This document shows positions 45,861-54,258 of a stretch of 64,000 nucleotides of DNA, in pieces. The notes under the pieces were generated by a model. It did not search any database. It was not told the origin of the DNA and saw only the letters and a list, made by a program, of their open reading frames with translations. Each line of letters starts with the position of its first letter. The first letter of the stretch is position 1. This stretch comes from Alphaproteobacteria bacterium (GTDB taxonomy: Bacteria > Pseudomonadota > Alphaproteobacteria > TMED109): NCBI GenBank assembly GCA_030828505.1, contig JAURCJ010000008.1, positions 23,861-87,860 of the forward strand, in the 5' to 3' direction. The translations under genes were made by a program, and so were the position numbers.

Positions 45861-47135
45861 TTATTCTTCTGACCATTTTTCATTTTGAGCAAGATCGTCA
45901 TATTCATTAAACACTTTTCCATCTGGAGTTATTCTCCATATTTGGATAGAATTATTATGATATAGATGTCCAAGACCATATTTTATGGACCACTCTTTTC
46001 TCTGTGGTTGAATATTATTTTTACTATCGGTAGCTCTGCTTTCAATTGAGCATTCCTCTCCATTCCATATCCAGTTAAATCTGAATCTTACAGGAGATAA
46101 TGGTTGATTTGCTCCATCTATATCTGCAGTCTTCCAAGTTTTTCCTTTATCTGTTGAAACTTCAACTTTTTTAATTTTCCCAAGTCCTGACCAAGCCAGA
46201 CCCGTAATATGGATTGGTCCTTTTTTTAGAGGTATGGGGCCTGCGGTTGGTTGTGTTATCACTGATTTAACTTCCATAGGAAAAGTGAATTGTAATGTTT
46301 TGCCATTAGCGAGTAAATCACTGTATTTTGAAGTTTCATCTTTGGTATAAGTAGGTTTTTTAGTTAGCTTTATACGTCTTAACCATTTAATACTTATATT
46401 TCCTTCCCAACCAGGAACTACTAATCTCATTGGGTATCCTTGTTCCGGTCTAATTCTTTCTCCATTTTGATAAAGTGCAATAAGCGTGTCGTCTAAAGCT
46501 TTTTCTAATGGAATACTTCTACTCATTGCGGCGGAATCAGCTCCTTCAGCTAAGAGCCAAAGCGCTTCTTTGTTAACTCCTGCTTCTCTAAGAATATTTT
46601 TTAAGGGAATTCCTGTCCATTCTGAGGTAGACATGAGTCCATGAATTGAGCCGCATGTTCTATCTATTGCAATTGGGAAAGCATTAGAGTTGTAAAAACT
46701 ATTTCCTCCGCATTCTATAAAATAAGTTTTTGTTTCCATAGGATATTTTAGTAGATCTTCCATCTTAAAAACTAAGGGGTTTTTAACTAAACCATGAATT
46801 AGTAATTCATGTTGTCTAGCATCTATATTTGGAACTCCATTATGACTTCTTTCAAAATGTAAACCATTAGGTGTAATAATCCCTTCTAGTTTTTCAAGAG
46901 GCGTCATAGCTACACCTGACCCTGGTGCATATTCCTCATAAGGTTGAAATATTTCTCGTTTCGTATTTTTTTCTTGTGAGGAAGGAAAACCATACTCATT
47001 AAATGATGATCCAGGGGTTTTCATCCAAGATGGGGATTCATCACCTATGGATTGTGCTATAGAACTTGCTGGTACAATTGAAATGGCTGTGCCTGATAAA
47101 AGCGCTCTTCTTGTTATCCCTTTTTTATTTGCCAT
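45861..47135 (-). CDS. SoxC-like sulfite-oxidase-family molybdopterin enzyme
   Basis: A 424-residue protein with a twin-arginine export signal (KGITRRALLSG). The sulfite-oxidase Mo domain carries the Mo-ligand Cys142 in FIECGGNSFYNS, plus CGSIHGLMSTSEWTGIPL and GYPMRLVVPGWEGNISIKWLRRI. A C-terminal dimerisation domain follows (HITGLAWSGLGKIKKVEVSTDKG region). It most resembles SoxC, the sulfane/sulfite dehydrogenase subunit. SoxC normally needs SoxD, SoxYZ, SoxAX and SoxB; only a SoxD-like domain is present. The substrate could be sulfite, a thiol-derived or an S-oxide compound. Confidence 0.87.
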   Translation of the reverse strand: MANKKGITRRALLSGTAISIVPASSIAQSIGDESPSWMKTPGSSFNEYGFPSSQEKNTKREIFQPYEEYAPGSGVAMTPLEKLEGIITPNGLHFERSHNGVPNIDARQHELLIHGLVKNPLVFKMEDLLKYPMETKTYFIECGGNSFYNSNAFPIAIDRTCGSIHGLMSTSEWTGIPLKNILREAGVNKEALWLLAEGADSAAMSRSIPLEKALDDTLIALYQNGERIRPEQGYPMRLVVPGWEGNISIKWLRRIKLTKKPTYTKDETSKYSDLLANGKTLQFTFPMEVKSVITQPTAGPIPLKKGPIHITGLAWSGLGKIKKVEVSTDKGKTWKTADIDGANQPLSPVRFRFNWIWNGEECSIESRATDSKNNIQPQRKEWSIKYGLGHLYHNNSIQIWRITPDGKVFNEYDDLAQNEKWSEE

Positions 47136-47150
47136 AAAAATTCCTTCATA

Positions 47151-47639
47151 TTATTCAGCAACATTTAAAGATTTACTTTCTAGTTCACCATTAATTAAAT
47201 AAGAAAGAATTTTAACAACTTGTTCTACAGAGCGGCAAGAAGCAGATGCAGCTTGGTTTATTTCTTTAAGAGCATGATTAAGTTTGTCGTCATGAAGCGT
47301 AATAATAGATTTATCAAGAGCTTTAGCTATTCCAGCATCAAAAGCAGCATTCCACTGTCTGTATTGTTCACCAAACTTTACAACTATTATATCTGAGTTT
47401 TTTATCAAAGTTGAATTTCTTATAGCATTTATTGAAGCGCCTTTATGATCATGCCAGAATTTATCTTGTTCTTGACCTAAAATATTGACTCCGCAATCAT
47501 CTGAATCTTCATGAATAGTGTTTGGAGAATTGCATATTATAGGTAAATTTTTTAATTTACACATATTTTCAATTTCTTCTCTCCAATTTGTATGAATTTC
47601 ACCGGAAAGATATAATTGCCAAACTTTTTTAGATGTCAT
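47151..47639 (-). CDS. YtoQ family protein
   Basis: A 162-residue cytoplasmic protein with the YtoQ start (KKVWQLYLSGEIHTNWREEI) and the motif IVVKFGEQYRQWNAAFDAGIAKALDKSIITLH, related to nucleoside deoxyribosyltransferase-like folds. The function is unknown. It is first of the YtoQ-SoxC-SoxD/NapH-NosR run, 15 bases before the SoxC-like gene, so it may be co-transcribed with it. Confidence 0.85.
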   Translation of the reverse strand: MTSKKVWQLYLSGEIHTNWREEIENMCKLKNLPIICNSPNTIHEDSDDCGVNILGQEQDKFWHDHKGASINAIRNSTLIKNSDIIVVKFGEQYRQWNAAFDAGIAKALDKSIITLHDDKLNHALKEINQAASASCRSVEQVVKILSYLINGELESKSLNVAE

Positions 47640-47740
47640 CTATGTCTCCTATAAATATATCTTCATGCATTTAAATATATTGTTATTTCTAATTATAGAA
47701 AGTAGACGTTAAAGTCTATTTTATATTTTTTTAGTTGTAA

Positions 47741-48541
47741 CTAGTATGAGCCTTTGAATTTAGCATACAGTTTTCTCATTCCTCCCAACCAACGAGGGTA
47801 GTCAGCTGTTTTAAATTTAATATATTCTTTTACAACAGGATGAGGAAGAATTAGAAAACCTCCTTCACTTACTGTTGAAATTACAGTGTTCGCCACATCA
47901 CTAGGGTTTAACATTCCATCAATTCCCGCAACCCCACCATTTTCCATGTTAGCAGTCATAGCCGTATTAACTCCTTGAGGACAAAGACATGATATGGTGA
48001 CGGCGTTACCTTCACTATCATCTTTTCCATATACAATTGACAGCCATTCTGCAAATCCAACAGCGGCATGTTTAGTAAGAGAGTATGATGCTGAATTAAT
48101 TTCTGATAATAGTCCTGCAGCAGATGCCGTAGTGATAAAGCGACAATCATTTCGCTTCCTCATAGAAGGAATTACTGCTCTAGCAGCCCAAACATGATGC
48201 ATTACATTTACTCTATGGGAAATATCCCAATCTTCATCGGATGTATCTAGAGTTCCACTTCTTGCTACACCTGCATTAGCAAAAAATATATCTATATCTC
48301 CAATATTTTCTTCTGTATTGCTTATAAAGTTTAAAATATCTTTTTCTTTACCTGCATCAGATAAACATACGTTAAAGCCATATTGATCTTTAGCTGCATT
48401 TAGATCAGTTTCATTTATGTCTGATATAGAAACTTTAGCTCCTAAGTTTTTAGCTGCAATAGCTATAGCTAATCCTATACCATTACCTCCTCCAGTTATA
48501 GCCACAGCTTTATCTTTCCATGAAAATAAATTATCTACCAT
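47741..48541 (-). CDS. SDR family oxidoreductase
   Basis: Short-chain dehydrogenase, 266 residues from the ATG at 48541, which has GAGGGGG upstream. Longer in-frame extensions run into tRNA-Thr and are not real. The NAD(P) motif is VAITGGGNGIGLAIA, the structural motif FANAGVA, and the catalytic Tyr-Lys is in SASYSLTKHAAVGFAEW; CPQGVNTAM follows. The substrate is unknown. Confidence 0.9.
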   Translation of the reverse strand: MVDNLFSWKDKAVAITGGGNGIGLAIAIAAKNLGAKVSISDINETDLNAAKDQYGFNVCLSDAGKEKDILNFISNTEENIGDIDIFFANAGVARSGTLDTSDEDWDISHRVNVMHHVWAARAVIPSMRKRNDCRFITTASAAGLLSEINSASYSLTKHAAVGFAEWLSIVYGKDDSEGNAVTISCLCPQGVNTAMTANMENGGVAGIDGMLNPSDVANTVISTVSEGGFLILPHPVVKEYIKFKTADYPRWLGGMRKLYAKFKGSY

Positions 48542-48580
48542 TTGATTATGCCCCCTCTTAAAATTATATAATACATATAA

Positions 48581-48655
48581 TGGTGCCGCCTGCAAGATTC
48601 GAACTTGCGGCCCCGTCATTACCAATGACGTGCTCTACCCCTGAGCTAAGGCGGC
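48581..48655 (-). tRNA. tRNA-Thr (GGT)
   Basis: A full 75-base cloverleaf including an encoded CCA. Acceptor GCCGCCT pairs with AGGCGGC, the anticodon stem CGTCA/TGACG holds loop TTGGTAA (anticodon GGT), and the T arm is GCAAG-TTCGAAT-CTTGC. It is 40 bases upstream of the SDR gene on the same strand. Confidence 0.97.
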
Positions 48656-48859
48656 TTATTAGTTCTCAATATCATATTATATTTAAATTGGGTAAATGTT
48701 TTATAGAATTGTATACATTTACTAGCATTTTACTGCCAAATATTTCTGTTAAATGGAACTTACTTCACGTTTACTACACGTTATTAAAAAATAAGTAACT
48801 TAATATTAAGAAATATATTAGAGTAGTAATAAGTTTATTATTGCTTAGGAAAATTTTCC

Positions 48860-49864
48860 ATGAAAAAAATATCACTTTCAATTTTAATATTTTATGTATT
48901 TTTTTTCTTGCTATCTTTTAAAGCTATTGCTTCAAATTGTGATTTCCAAATGGCTGATATGAATTGGCCTTCAGCTACATTAATGGCAAATATTGATAAA
49001 TTTATTTTAGAAGAAGGTTATGGGTGTAAAGTTGAATTAATTCCAGGAGCTACAACGGCTACTTTTGTTACAATGAATGAGAAGGGAAGGCCCCAAGTAG
49101 CACCAGAGTTATGGACAAATTCTGTCGCCGAACCACTTCAAAAAGCAATTGAAGTAGGTCGTTTGTTTTCAGCTAATGATGGTCCTATTACTGAATTAGG
49201 AGAAGGATGGTGGGTAACACCAGACACACTAAAACGTAACCCACAATTTAAAACAGTATTAGATATACTAGAAAGACCTGACCTATTTCCAGCTAAGGAA
49301 GATCCTTCCAAAGGAGAATTTATTGGTTGTCCTGCAGGATGGGGGTGTCAGTTATCTAATCAAAGTCTTTTTATAGCTTTTGAAATGAAAAAGAAGGGAT
49401 GGCTTCTAGTTGATCCAGGCTCTAAAGCCGGTTTAGATGCATCCATGACTAAGGCTGCACAACGCGGTAAAAATTGGTTTGGTTATTATTGGTCACCAAC
49501 TTCATTAATCGGAAAATATAATATGAAATTAATAAATTTTGGAGTTCCATTTGCTGGGGCGAAAAATTGGGATAGTTGTATTTCTAAGGGCCCAGAAGTA
49601 TGTATTGATCCAAAACCTTCAGCGTGGACTAAGTCCAGTGTTAATACTATTGTTACACTAGAGGTAAAGAAAATGCATAAGGTAATGAAATATTTTAGTA
49701 AAAGAATATTTCCTGGAGATGTAATGAATAGAATGCTTGTTTACATGGAAGATAATCAAGCCCAAGGAATGGATGGGGCTATTAAATTTCTGGAGAGTTA
49801 TCCTGATATATGGATTAACTGGATACCTAATGAAGCCTCACAAAAAGTTAAAAAAGCTTTATAA
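48860..49864 (+). CDS. Glycine betaine/proline-type ABC transporter substrate-binding protein
   Basis: A 334-residue periplasmic binding protein of the ProX/OpuAC family. Signal peptide about 1-24 (ending IASNCDF); ligand-pocket Trp-rich segments include ADMNWPSATLMANIDKFI, LGEGWWVTPDT and FGYYWSPTSLIGKYN. It presumably binds betaine, choline or a similar quaternary amine. First of a three-gene operon. The upstream 204 bases back to tRNA-Thr hold no gene; the AGGA ribosome site lies inside a GGAAAATTTTCC palindrome ending at the ATG. Confidence 0.9.
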   Translation: MKKISLSILIFYVFFFLLSFKAIASNCDFQMADMNWPSATLMANIDKFILEEGYGCKVELIPGATTATFVTMNEKGRPQVAPELWTNSVAEPLQKAIEVGRLFSANDGPITELGEGWWVTPDTLKRNPQFKTVLDILERPDLFPAKEDPSKGEFIGCPAGWGCQLSNQSLFIAFEMKKKGWLLVDPGSKAGLDASMTKAAQRGKNWFGYYWSPTSLIGKYNMKLINFGVPFAGAKNWDSCISKGPEVCIDPKPSAWTKSSVNTIVTLEVKKMHKVMKYFSKRIFPGDVMNRMLVYMEDNQAQGMDGAIKFLESYPDIWINWIPNEASQKVKKAL

Positions 49865-49906
49865 GTATATTAATACTTAAACTTTTTATTTATATGAAAG
49901 ATTTAG

Positions 49907-50800
49907 ATGATTGAATTTTTTAGAGAATTTCCAGAAATATCTCGGAGTGGTTTAAGAGATATAAAAAATCTAATAGATAATACCTTTCGCACATTTTCTA
50001 GGAACCATGGGGAGTCTATAGAGAATTTTTTTGACCCTCTATTATGGTTTTTGATTTGGATAGAAAAGGTTTTACTTAATACTCCATGGCCAATCTTAAT
50101 AATAATTATTGCATCTTTATGTTATTTTGCATCCAGAAGTTGGAGATTCTCATTAGTGACAGTATTAACTTTTTTTGTAATTGGATATCTAGGTATGTGG
50201 GAAGATACTATGTCTACTATCGCCTTAATATCAGTAGCCACTATTTTATGTATAATTATTGGAATACCGCTAGGAATATGGATGTCACGATCTGATAGAA
50301 TACAAAATATATTTAATCCAGTTCTTGATGTCATGCAAACTATTCCAATTTTTGTATATTTGTTGCCAGTTTTGATGCTTTTAGGAATTGGCAAAGTTCC
50401 TGGCCTCATTGCTATTTGTATTTATGCAATGCCCCCAATTATACGTTTAACTAATCTTGGAATCAGGCTTGTCGATAGAGATATTATTGAAGCATCTAAT
50501 GCATTTGGTGTTAATTACAAACAACGTCTTTTAGAGGTTCAACTTCCTTTAGCATTGCCAAATATTTTTGCGGGTATTAACCAAACAATCATGATGGCTT
50601 TGGCAATGGTTGTAATAGCTTCAATGATAGGAGTTAGAGGATTAGGTATTCCTGTATTACAAGCCATTCAGAATCAATATTTAGCTTTAGGCTTAATAAA
50701 TGGATTAGCTATAGTAGCAATTGCAATTATATTTGATAGAGCTTTACAAAGTTATGGTAAGCGTATGCAAAAACATAAAAATAGTAATAAAAATGACTGA
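49907..50800 (+). CDS. Glycine betaine-type ABC transporter permease (ProW-like)
   Basis: A 297-residue inner-membrane permease with about six to seven helices. The coupling region is visible at MPPIIRLTNLGIRLVDRDIIEASNAFG and LPLALPNIFAGINQTIMMALAMVVIASMIG, typical of ProW. Its end overlaps the ATPase gene by 8 bases. It has the long N-terminal cytoplasmic segment of the ProW type rather than the shorter OpuAB form. Confidence 0.93.
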   Translation: MIEFFREFPEISRSGLRDIKNLIDNTFRTFSRNHGESIENFFDPLLWFLIWIEKVLLNTPWPILIIIIASLCYFASRSWRFSLVTVLTFFVIGYLGMWEDTMSTIALISVATILCIIIGIPLGIWMSRSDRIQNIFNPVLDVMQTIPIFVYLLPVLMLLGIGKVPGLIAICIYAMPPIIRLTNLGIRLVDRDIIEASNAFGVNYKQRLLEVQLPLALPNIFAGINQTIMMALAMVVIASMIGVRGLGIPVLQAIQNQYLALGLINGLAIVAIAIIFDRALQSYGKRMQKHKNSNKND

Positions 50801-51812
50801 TATTTGTATAAATATTGAAAATCTTTATAAAATTTTTGGCAATAAACCCCAAGCTATGATGAAGTATCTAAAGGAAGGAAATAATAAGCATAGTCTATTA
50901 GTTGAGCATAATCATGTTTTAGCACTTAATAATATAAATCTTAAAATTAATACTAACCAAATCCATGTCATTATGGGATTGTCAGGTTCTGGTAAATCAA
51001 CTTTGGTTCGTCATATCAATAGATTGATTGAGCCTACTTCAGGACAAGTTTTTGTTAATAGAGAGAATATTTTAACAATGACCCAAAATGAACTTAGAGA
51101 ATTTCGTAAGTATAAAGTTTCAATGGTTTTTCAGAAATTTGGTTTATTACCACATCGTACTGTAGTGCAAAATATATCATTTGGGTTATTAATCCAGGGA
51201 GTCAATAAGAGAGAGGCCATTCAAAGAAGTCAAAAATGGATAAAAAAAGTTGGTTTAGATGGCTTCGAAAATAAATATCCATATCAACTCTCAGGAGGAA
51301 TGCAACAAAGAGTCGGCTTAGCTAGAGCTTTAGCAACAAATGCAGGAGTGCTTTTAATGGACGAAGCTTTTTCAGCACTTGATCCATTAATTAGGACTAG
51401 TATGCAAGATACTTTATTAGATCTTCAAAGAGAATTAAATAGAACTATTGTATTTATTACTCATGACTTAAATGAAGCTATTCGTATAGGAGATCAAATA
51501 TCAATTTTACATGATGGGTCAATAATTCAAACAGGGAGTACAGAGGAAATTTTACTTAAACCTAAAAATAACTATATATCAGATTTTATTAAAGATATAA
51601 ATATGGCCAGAATAGTTAAAATATCTTCTATTATGAAAAAAACGAATAATATTAAAGGCACTAAAATTGCTTTTAATAAAACACTCGAAGATTCCTTACC
51701 TATAATCGCTTCTGATCCAAACCATAAGGCATTAATAGTTGATAAAAATAACAATATAATTGGAGAAGTATCTTTGGAATGTATCTTAAGTAATATTTAT
51801 AGTAAGAAATAA
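50793..51812 (+). CDS. Glycine betaine-type ABC transporter ATPase (ProV-like)
   Basis: A 339-residue ATPase. I use the ATG at 50793 in ATGACTGA, overlapping the permease stop; longer starts reach deep into the permease gene. Walker A is GLSGSGKST (62-70), signature LSGGMQQRVGLARAL, Walker B LLMDEAFSALD. The C-terminal 75 residues form a CBS-like region (HKALIVDKNNNIIGEV), as in OpuA/ProV, where it senses ionic strength. Confidence 0.94.
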   Translation: MTDICINIENLYKIFGNKPQAMMKYLKEGNNKHSLLVEHNHVLALNNINLKINTNQIHVIMGLSGSGKSTLVRHINRLIEPTSGQVFVNRENILTMTQNELREFRKYKVSMVFQKFGLLPHRTVVQNISFGLLIQGVNKREAIQRSQKWIKKVGLDGFENKYPYQLSGGMQQRVGLARALATNAGVLLMDEAFSALDPLIRTSMQDTLLDLQRELNRTIVFITHDLNEAIRIGDQISILHDGSIIQTGSTEEILLKPKNNYISDFIKDINMARIVKISSIMKKTNNIKGTKIAFNKTLEDSLPIIASDPNHKALIVDKNNNIIGEVSLECILSNIYSKK

Positions 51813-51894
51813 TCTCATTATTAATAAGTTTGTATAAATTTTCTAATTAGTATATCATTTACATTTTGTTAATCATGTTTATCTTGGAAATGTT

Positions 51895-52914
51895 ATGAAA
51901 CAGGTTGAAAGAGCCGAAGACATTTCAAATATTGCTTTTGGTTTTATGGCTTCTAAAGCGCTATTTGTGGCGCTACACTGCAATTTATTTTCCTTACTTT
52001 CTAAAAAAAAATTAACTTCAGTAGAATTGGCAAAATTAGCTGTTGTTCCAGAAAATAGAATTTCAACAATTTGTACAGCATTGACAAGCATTGGTTTGCT
52101 TATTCGAGAAAATGAAAAGTATCAAAACTCTACAGGAGCTGAAAAGTACTTAGTTAAAGATGCAAAATATGATTTTGGAGATTATCTTCGTTTACAAATT
52201 GACCGACAAATGTACGGTTTCATGCAGCAACTTGAAGGAGTAGTTACCAATAAGATGCATAAAGATGATATAGATAGTTATGCAAAATGGATGGATAATG
52301 AAAAAGAGGCAGAAATATATAGTGACTCACAGCATGCAGGTTCATTAGGGCCAGGGCAGAGTTTGGCTAATATGATTGATTTTTCTGAAGTCAACTCTTT
52401 ATTAGATGTTGCAGGAGGAACGGGAGGTTTTGCCATTCGTCTATGTGAAAAAAACCCTAATTTATCTGTTACTATTTTAGATTTTCCAAATGTAATTAAA
52501 TTAGGTAGGAAAAAGGTTTCTGAGGCAGGTTTATCTGATCGTATTCATTTTATTGGATGCGATGCCCTTGATTATGATTGGCCATCAGCAAATTTTGATG
52601 CTGTTTTGATGAGTTATCTTTATAATGGTGTCCCTGGAGAAGAAATTCCTAAATTAGCTCGTAAAGCTATAGATATTCTTAACCCTGGAGGGTTATATAT
52701 TATTCATGATTTTATGGTAGAAGATGATAGAAGTGGCCCTCATTTGGCAGCATTATGGCAATTGCAGCATTTAGCATTTACGCCTACTGCTAAGTCTATA
52801 ACACCTAGTTGGGTAATTAAAATTTTGAAAGGTATTGGTTTTTCCAATATTGTTAATAAGGTATTAATTCCCGGTATGACTAAGGTGGTATGGGGTGTAA
52901 AACCTAAGTATTGA
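51895..52914 (+). CDS. SAM-dependent methyltransferase, O-methyltransferase-fold with dimerisation domain
   Basis: A 339-residue protein of the winged-helix/dimerisation O-methyltransferase family. The N-terminal dimerisation domain (about 1-100) has LTSVELAKLAVVPENRISTICTAL. SAM motif I is LLDVAGGTGGFAIRL, then ILNPGGLYIIHDFM. The catalytic His-Asp segment of aromatic O-methyltransferases is replaced by SYLYNGVPGEE, so it may not methylate an aromatic hydroxyl. DsyB, the DMSP-synthesis methyltransferase, belongs to this broad family and is of similar length, but I cannot assign it here. It follows the betaine transporter by 82 bases. Confidence 0.75.
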   Translation: MKQVERAEDISNIAFGFMASKALFVALHCNLFSLLSKKKLTSVELAKLAVVPENRISTICTALTSIGLLIRENEKYQNSTGAEKYLVKDAKYDFGDYLRLQIDRQMYGFMQQLEGVVTNKMHKDDIDSYAKWMDNEKEAEIYSDSQHAGSLGPGQSLANMIDFSEVNSLLDVAGGTGGFAIRLCEKNPNLSVTILDFPNVIKLGRKKVSEAGLSDRIHFIGCDALDYDWPSANFDAVLMSYLYNGVPGEEIPKLARKAIDILNPGGLYIIHDFMVEDDRSGPHLAALWQLQHLAFTPTAKSITPSWVIKILKGIGFSNIVNKVLIPGMTKVVWGVKPKY

Positions 52915-54142
52915 TTTTATTATTTTTGTTAGTTGATTGTAATATCACTAAAAATATAAGTCCAATACTAGACATCCACCAAGCTTGGAAAACTCCAAAA
53001 CTTAAATTTGATATAATAAATATTGTAACTATAGAAGAGCAAATTCCTGTCCCAATGACATAAGATTCTTTTCTGATTTTTATACCATACTGAATTATCT
53101 TAGCCCATAATAAGGTTATGAATATTATTCCTAAAAAACCTAATTCTAGCCATATTTCTAAAAAATTATTATGAGGATGAAGAGGTATTCCACCTTTAAT
53201 TTCTTGTTTAGTATTAGGTACATTTAAAATAATATTTTGCCCTATTAGTCTTGACGTTCCTGCTCCATGGCCTCTTAACGGTTTATTTGATATTTCGTTA
53301 CCTACGAACTCCCATACTAGAAGTCTATGTATTATAGAGCCTCCTAAGGCAGTTTCCTGCCAGGGAATGCCGTAATAATTATTTTTTTCAATATTTCCTA
53401 TTGATGGAAGAAATTTAGTAGTAATAATTGGTAATAACAATATAAAAATTATAGACACTAACCCAAAATATAAAAAAGACCTTGGCCCTAAAAAATAAAT
53501 TATTAAGGCTGATATTAATGTAACTAATAAGGCTATTTTTGCAGAGTGATTAGGGCCAATCATTACTATTATTGAAACTAAAGTTAATACACTTAAAGCC
53601 AATATTATATTTTTAGAATTTAAATATAGTGCCACTGAAAAAGGCATAAGCATCATTAAAATAATAATTCCTCTTCCAAAATTTGCACTTCTACTAGTTG
53701 GCTCATCTCCTACTAATAATGCCAAACTTGACCTGATTTCTGTATTAAATACCATATCAAGAAAAATACAGATAGATATAAGCAGTAGGGGTATACCTAT
53801 TATATTTTCTAAATTATAAATTTTATTTTTTGTTGTAATATTTAAAGATATAAATATGGCGATAATAATTCCTGAAATTGGACCCATAACTTCATAAGTT
53901 CTCTCAGGATAAATAGACCAAAAATAAGAAATACAAACTACTAAAATAGAAAAAATAAAAATAAACTGATTATTTAAATTAATTTTAGTTTTATTAATTA
54001 CTGTATTAATTAAAGTAGCTATTGATATAAGACTAAGTAATAACCATTCTCCTAAAGGAGCAAAATAGCCTATTGGTATAATACATGCTAAAGTAAAATA
54101 ATTTATAAAATTAAATGAATTTTTAAGGTATTTATTTATCAT
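52904..54142 (-). CDS. O-antigen ligase family (WaaL-like) membrane protein
   Basis: A 412-residue polytopic protein with 10 or more helices and a large periplasmic loop containing the O-antigen ligase hallmark LRGHGAGTSRL and LHPHNNFLEIWLELGFLG. Such proteins attach polysaccharide to lipid A core or act as related polymerases. It overlaps the convergent methyltransferase by 11 bases and is divergent from the MsbA-like exporter, suggesting an envelope-polysaccharide locus. Confidence 0.87.
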   Translation of the reverse strand: MINKYLKNSFNFINYFTLACIIPIGYFAPLGEWLLLSLISIATLINTVINKTKINLNNQFIFIFSILVVCISYFWSIYPERTYEVMGPISGIIIAIFISLNITTKNKIYNLENIIGIPLLLISICIFLDMVFNTEIRSSLALLVGDEPTSRSANFGRGIIILMMLMPFSVALYLNSKNIILALSVLTLVSIIVMIGPNHSAKIALLVTLISALIIYFLGPRSFLYFGLVSIIFILLLPIITTKFLPSIGNIEKNNYYGIPWQETALGGSIIHRLLVWEFVGNEISNKPLRGHGAGTSRLIGQNIILNVPNTKQEIKGGIPLHPHNNFLEIWLELGFLGIIFITLLWAKIIQYGIKIRKESYVIGTGICSSIVTIFIISNLSFGVFQAWWMSSIGLIFLVILQSTNKNNKINT

Positions 54143-54258
54143 TATATTTATTTGATAGATTATTTTTATTAGTGTTTCTAGTATTTAATATTAAATTCAA
54201 TTAATTATTATAAATTTTAGGTTAAAAGCTAAGTATTATTTTTAAATTAGGAAGTTAA

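Noticed and set aside
45861..47135. Complete sox thiosulfate oxidation locus
   Set aside because: soxX, soxY, soxZ, soxA and soxB are all absent from the window; only SoxC- and SoxD-like parts occur.
47702..47734. Small TAGAC/GTCTA hairpin followed by a T-rich run on the plus strand
   Set aside because: No plus-strand gene lies upstream and the stem is only 5 bp; on the minus strand the T-tract is weak.
48542..48625. N-terminal extension of the SDR gene
   Set aside because: The extension reads into tRNA-Thr; the ATG at 48541 with a strong ribosome site is the real start.
50721..50792. Longer start of the ProV-like ATPase
   Set aside because: It lies wholly inside the permease gene and matches nothing in the family; the overlapping ATGACTGA start is standard.
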